Source: Candidatus Bipolaricaulota bacterium (GTDB taxonomy: Bacteria; Bipolaricaulota; Bipolaricaulia; UBA7950; UBA9294). From it: a stretch of 6,834 nucleotides of DNA. The stretch is taken from assembly GCA_021163015.1 (NCBI GenBank), contig JAGGXO010000143.1, positions 1 to 6,834 of the forward strand. Direction: 5' to 3'. This document shows positions 5,276 through 6,834 of this stretch, in pieces. The notes below the pieces were generated by a model. The model saw only the letters and a program-made list of their open reading frames with translations. It was not told the DNA's origin and ran no database searches. The translations under genes and the position numbers were made by a program. Within the stretch, counting starts at the first letter, position 1, and each line of letters opens with the position of its first letter.

Positions 5276-6834
5276 ATGAGCGCGCAGAGAATGAATCTAC
5301 AAAGGAGGTTCAAGCTTCAGTTGGCGATTCTTATGTACTGGGTAGTGCTGCCAGCGCTTCTTCTCTTTGTCGCTCACAAGGCGGATCTGTTGCTGTCCTT
5401 CTCCTCTCTTCCAGCGGAGGTTGCAGTTCCAATTGGAGGCCTTCTACTCTTTGGGAGCATTGCCATTTCTTCCTGGTGCGTCGCCACGCTCTACCTGCGT
5501 GGGGGAGGCTTCCCTCTCGCATTCATGCCGCCGGTGAGACTAGTGCGTGAAGGGCCGTATGCTCTTTCCCGTCACCCACTGTACCTGGCGTTCACCCTCT
5601 ATCTTCTTGGGCTGAGCCTCATCGTGCGTTCACTCGCAGGTGTTATGATCGTCGTGCCAGCTTTCGCTCTGTTGTGGATCCTGTATGCCCGCCTGCATGA
5701 AGAGGGAGTTCTTGTGCGTCGCTATGGCGAAGAATACCGCCAGTACAAGAAGGATGTGCCTTTCTTCTTCCACTCTCAGCGGGATATCCCCGGTCCGAGT
5801 ATCGTCTATGCAATCGTCTATCTTGTGGGAAAGGTGATCGTGCACATTATGTACTCAGTCACCGTGAAGGGAGAGGAGGACGTTCCACGCAGCGGGCCGT
5901 GCATCTTGCTCTCCAACCACGCCTCATATCTCGATCCTGTCTTTCTCGTTGCCGCATGCAATCGTTATGTTCGTTTCTTCACAACGGGGGAGATGATGAG
6001 AACGCGTCTTGGAAGGTGGTTCTTCAACGGTATGGGATCGATCCCCACTAGCCGTTACAAAGTGGACTCTGCCTCGGTGCGGGCGTTTCTGGCGGCACTC
6101 AAGACGGGTGATATCGTTGGGATCTTCCCGGAAGGGGAGCGCACATGGGATGGCAATCCTCTCCCGATCAATACGACCGTGGTGCGGCTGCTCAAGCGGG
6201 CAAACGTGCCGATTGTCGCAGCTAGGATTGAGGGAAGCTACGCCGCATACCCCCGCTGGAGTTCATACCCGCTCCCTGGCAGGATTGCTGTACACTTCTT
6301 TGCGGCGTCCTTGTCCGATCAGATCGAGAATGTGTTCCCGCGCATCAGAACCAATAAAGCTGGTACTACAGTCTTTCCCCGCAGCACTCGTGGCCTGGAG
6401 CGCCTCGTCTGGGCTTGCCCCGCCTGTGGCACCATCGGAGGGATCGCTCCTTATGGGAGCAGGATCGTCTGCGATCACTGCCACGCCGAGTGGTTGCTCG
6501 ATCGAAGCCTGAACGTCCACGCAAGCGATGGGACCGCTGTTCCGCTGCGAGAGTTTGTCTCCTTCCTCACAGAGAGTAATTTCTTCTTGGGCACAGGCAC
6601 TCTCGCGTCAATTGGCTCTGTCGATCTCCTTGTTGGAGGGGAAGAACTCTCCCACGTAGCTTCTGGAGAGGTAGTTTATCGCGATGGGGCACTGCATGTG
6701 AGGGAGAGGTCCTTCTCCATCTCTGAGGCGCGAATTATCAGGCTTGAAGGGAAGGACCGGCTCGACCTAGGATTTGCCCAGGATCGCAGGTTGCGGATTG
6801 TCTTCCACCGGGACAGCCCTCTCAAGTGGGAGCG
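5276..6834 (+). CDS. Fused ICMT/PEMT-like methyltransferase + PlsC acyltransferase + zinc ribbon (3' end outside window)
   Basis: One uninterrupted frame of 519 codons that runs off the window. Residues 1-165: membrane domain with several helices and the isoprenylcysteine/phospholipid methyltransferase marks REGPYALSRHPLY (91-103; Arg99-His100-Pro101) and, at 142-162, an E-x-x-L-type segment ending YGEEYRQYKKDVP. Residues about 185-365: PlsC/LPLAT acyltransferase with SNHASYLDP (His215-x4-Asp220 catalytic pair), GMGSIPTSR (252-260) and FPEGERTWDG (284-293), so all main motifs are intact. It would acylate lysophosphatidate or a related lysolipid from acyl-ACP or acyl-CoA at the membrane. Residues 381-402: zinc ribbon CPAC...CDHC (Cys381, 384, 399, 402). 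From about 404 to the edge: a domain I cannot name, rich in beta-strand pattern, with SPLKW at the end. ATG 5276 is preferred and has a GGAG 12 bases upstream; TTG 5321 and ATG 5333 are later options. Substrates of both enzymes are inferred from family only. Confidence 0.9.
   Translation, partial: MSAQRMNLQRRFKLQLAILMYWVVLPALLLFVAHKADLLLSFSSLPAEVAVPIGGLLLFGSIAISSWCVATLYLRGGGFPLAFMPPVRLVREGPYALSRHPLYLAFTLYLLGLSLIVRSLAGVMIVVPAFALLWILYARLHEEGVLVRRYGEEYRQYKKDVPFFFHSQRDIPGPSIVYAIVYLVGKVIVHIMYSVTVKGEEDVPRSGPCILLSNHASYLDPVFLVAACNRYVRFFTTGEMMRTRLGRWFFNGMGSIPTSRYKVDSASVRAFLAALKTGDIVGIFPEGERTWDGNPLPINTTVVRLLKRANVPIVAARIEGSYAAYPRWSSYPLPGRIAVHFFAASLSDQIENVFPRIRTNKAGTTVFPRSTRGLERLVWACPACGTIGGIAPYGSRIVCDHCHAEWLLDRSLNVHASDGTAVPLREFVSFLTESNFFLGTGTLASIGSVDLLVGGEELSHVASGEVVYRDGALHVRERSFSISEARIIRLEGKDRLDLGFAQDRRLRIVFHRDSPLKWE
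5301..5310 (+). promoter_or_regulatory. Strong internal Shine-Dalgarno-like sequence
   Basis: AAAGGAGGTT is a near-perfect anti-16S match located inside the first codons of the fused methyltransferase-acyltransferase gene (coding for Gln-Arg-Arg-Phe). The nearest in-frame start after it is TTG 5321, 12 bases from GGAGG, which is rather far. Either translation really begins there, dropping the 15-residue basic N-terminus, or the motif is incidental or a pausing site. Confidence 0.35.

Noticed and set aside
5263..5550. 95-codon plus-strand frame (and its minus-strand counterpart at 5331-5522)
   Set aside because: Both overlap the methyltransferase domain in another frame; the real frame carries the conserved RHPLY motif.
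6009..6520. Frames of 167 and 85 codons overlapping the acyltransferase on both strands
   Set aside because: Shadows of the PlsC domain, whose FPEGER motif and zinc-ribbon cysteines are in the long reading frame.
1..6834. tRNA, rRNA, CRISPR array, IS element or phage genes
   Set aside because: No T-loop signature, regular spaced repeats, transposase or phage motifs were seen on either strand.

Overview
This window is bacterial DNA of moderate GC content. It looks like a chromosomal stretch of housekeeping and accessory membrane genes, with no phage, plasmid, IS or CRISPR hallmarks. The host cannot be fixed from sequence alone. The mix of an M28 peptidase with an OppB-like segment, EamA and MATE transporters, a TrhA/hemolysin III protein and a multidomain PlsC protein suits a deep-branching or uncultivated phylum, for example Bipolaricaulota-like or Chloroflexota-like lineages. 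That is a guess.

Layout. (1) About 46-1260, minus strand: a decayed gene or gene cluster. Read 5'->3' on the minus strand it holds a tetratricopeptide-like region broken by three in-frame stops, then an OppB/DppB-like permease N-terminus, then (after one frameshift near 599-601) the C-terminal half of an M28-family zinc peptidase ending at 46. (2) 1354-4367, plus strand: three multi-pass membrane proteins in a row. They are an EamA/DMT transporter, a MATE efflux protein overlapping it by 4 bases (ATGA), and a hemolysin III/TrhA-type PAQR protein 54 bases later. A weak sigma70-like promoter is visible at 1282-1310, and a perfect 12-bp-stem hairpin at 4441-4469 closes the unit. (3) 4480-4686, minus strand: a small, very basic and helical orphan protein, convergent with TrhA. 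It has a good ribosome binding site and a 15-bp perfect palindrome just upstream. (4) 4687-5275: no convincing gene. (5) 5276-6834, plus strand, running off the window: a long fused protein. It has an isoprenylcysteine/phospholipid methyltransferase-like (ICMT/PEMT) membrane domain, a PlsC/LPLAT acyltransferase with intact catalytic motifs, a four-cysteine zinc ribbon, and an unidentified beta-rich tail.

How they fit together. The plus-strand trio is probably one membrane-transport operon; substrates cannot be inferred. The most notable item is the methyltransferase-acyltransferase-zinc-ribbon fusion, which suggests one polypeptide carrying out two steps of membrane lipid modification. The left end is a graveyard of a membrane-associated peptidase gene, and its decay leaves several long spurious open frames on both strands.
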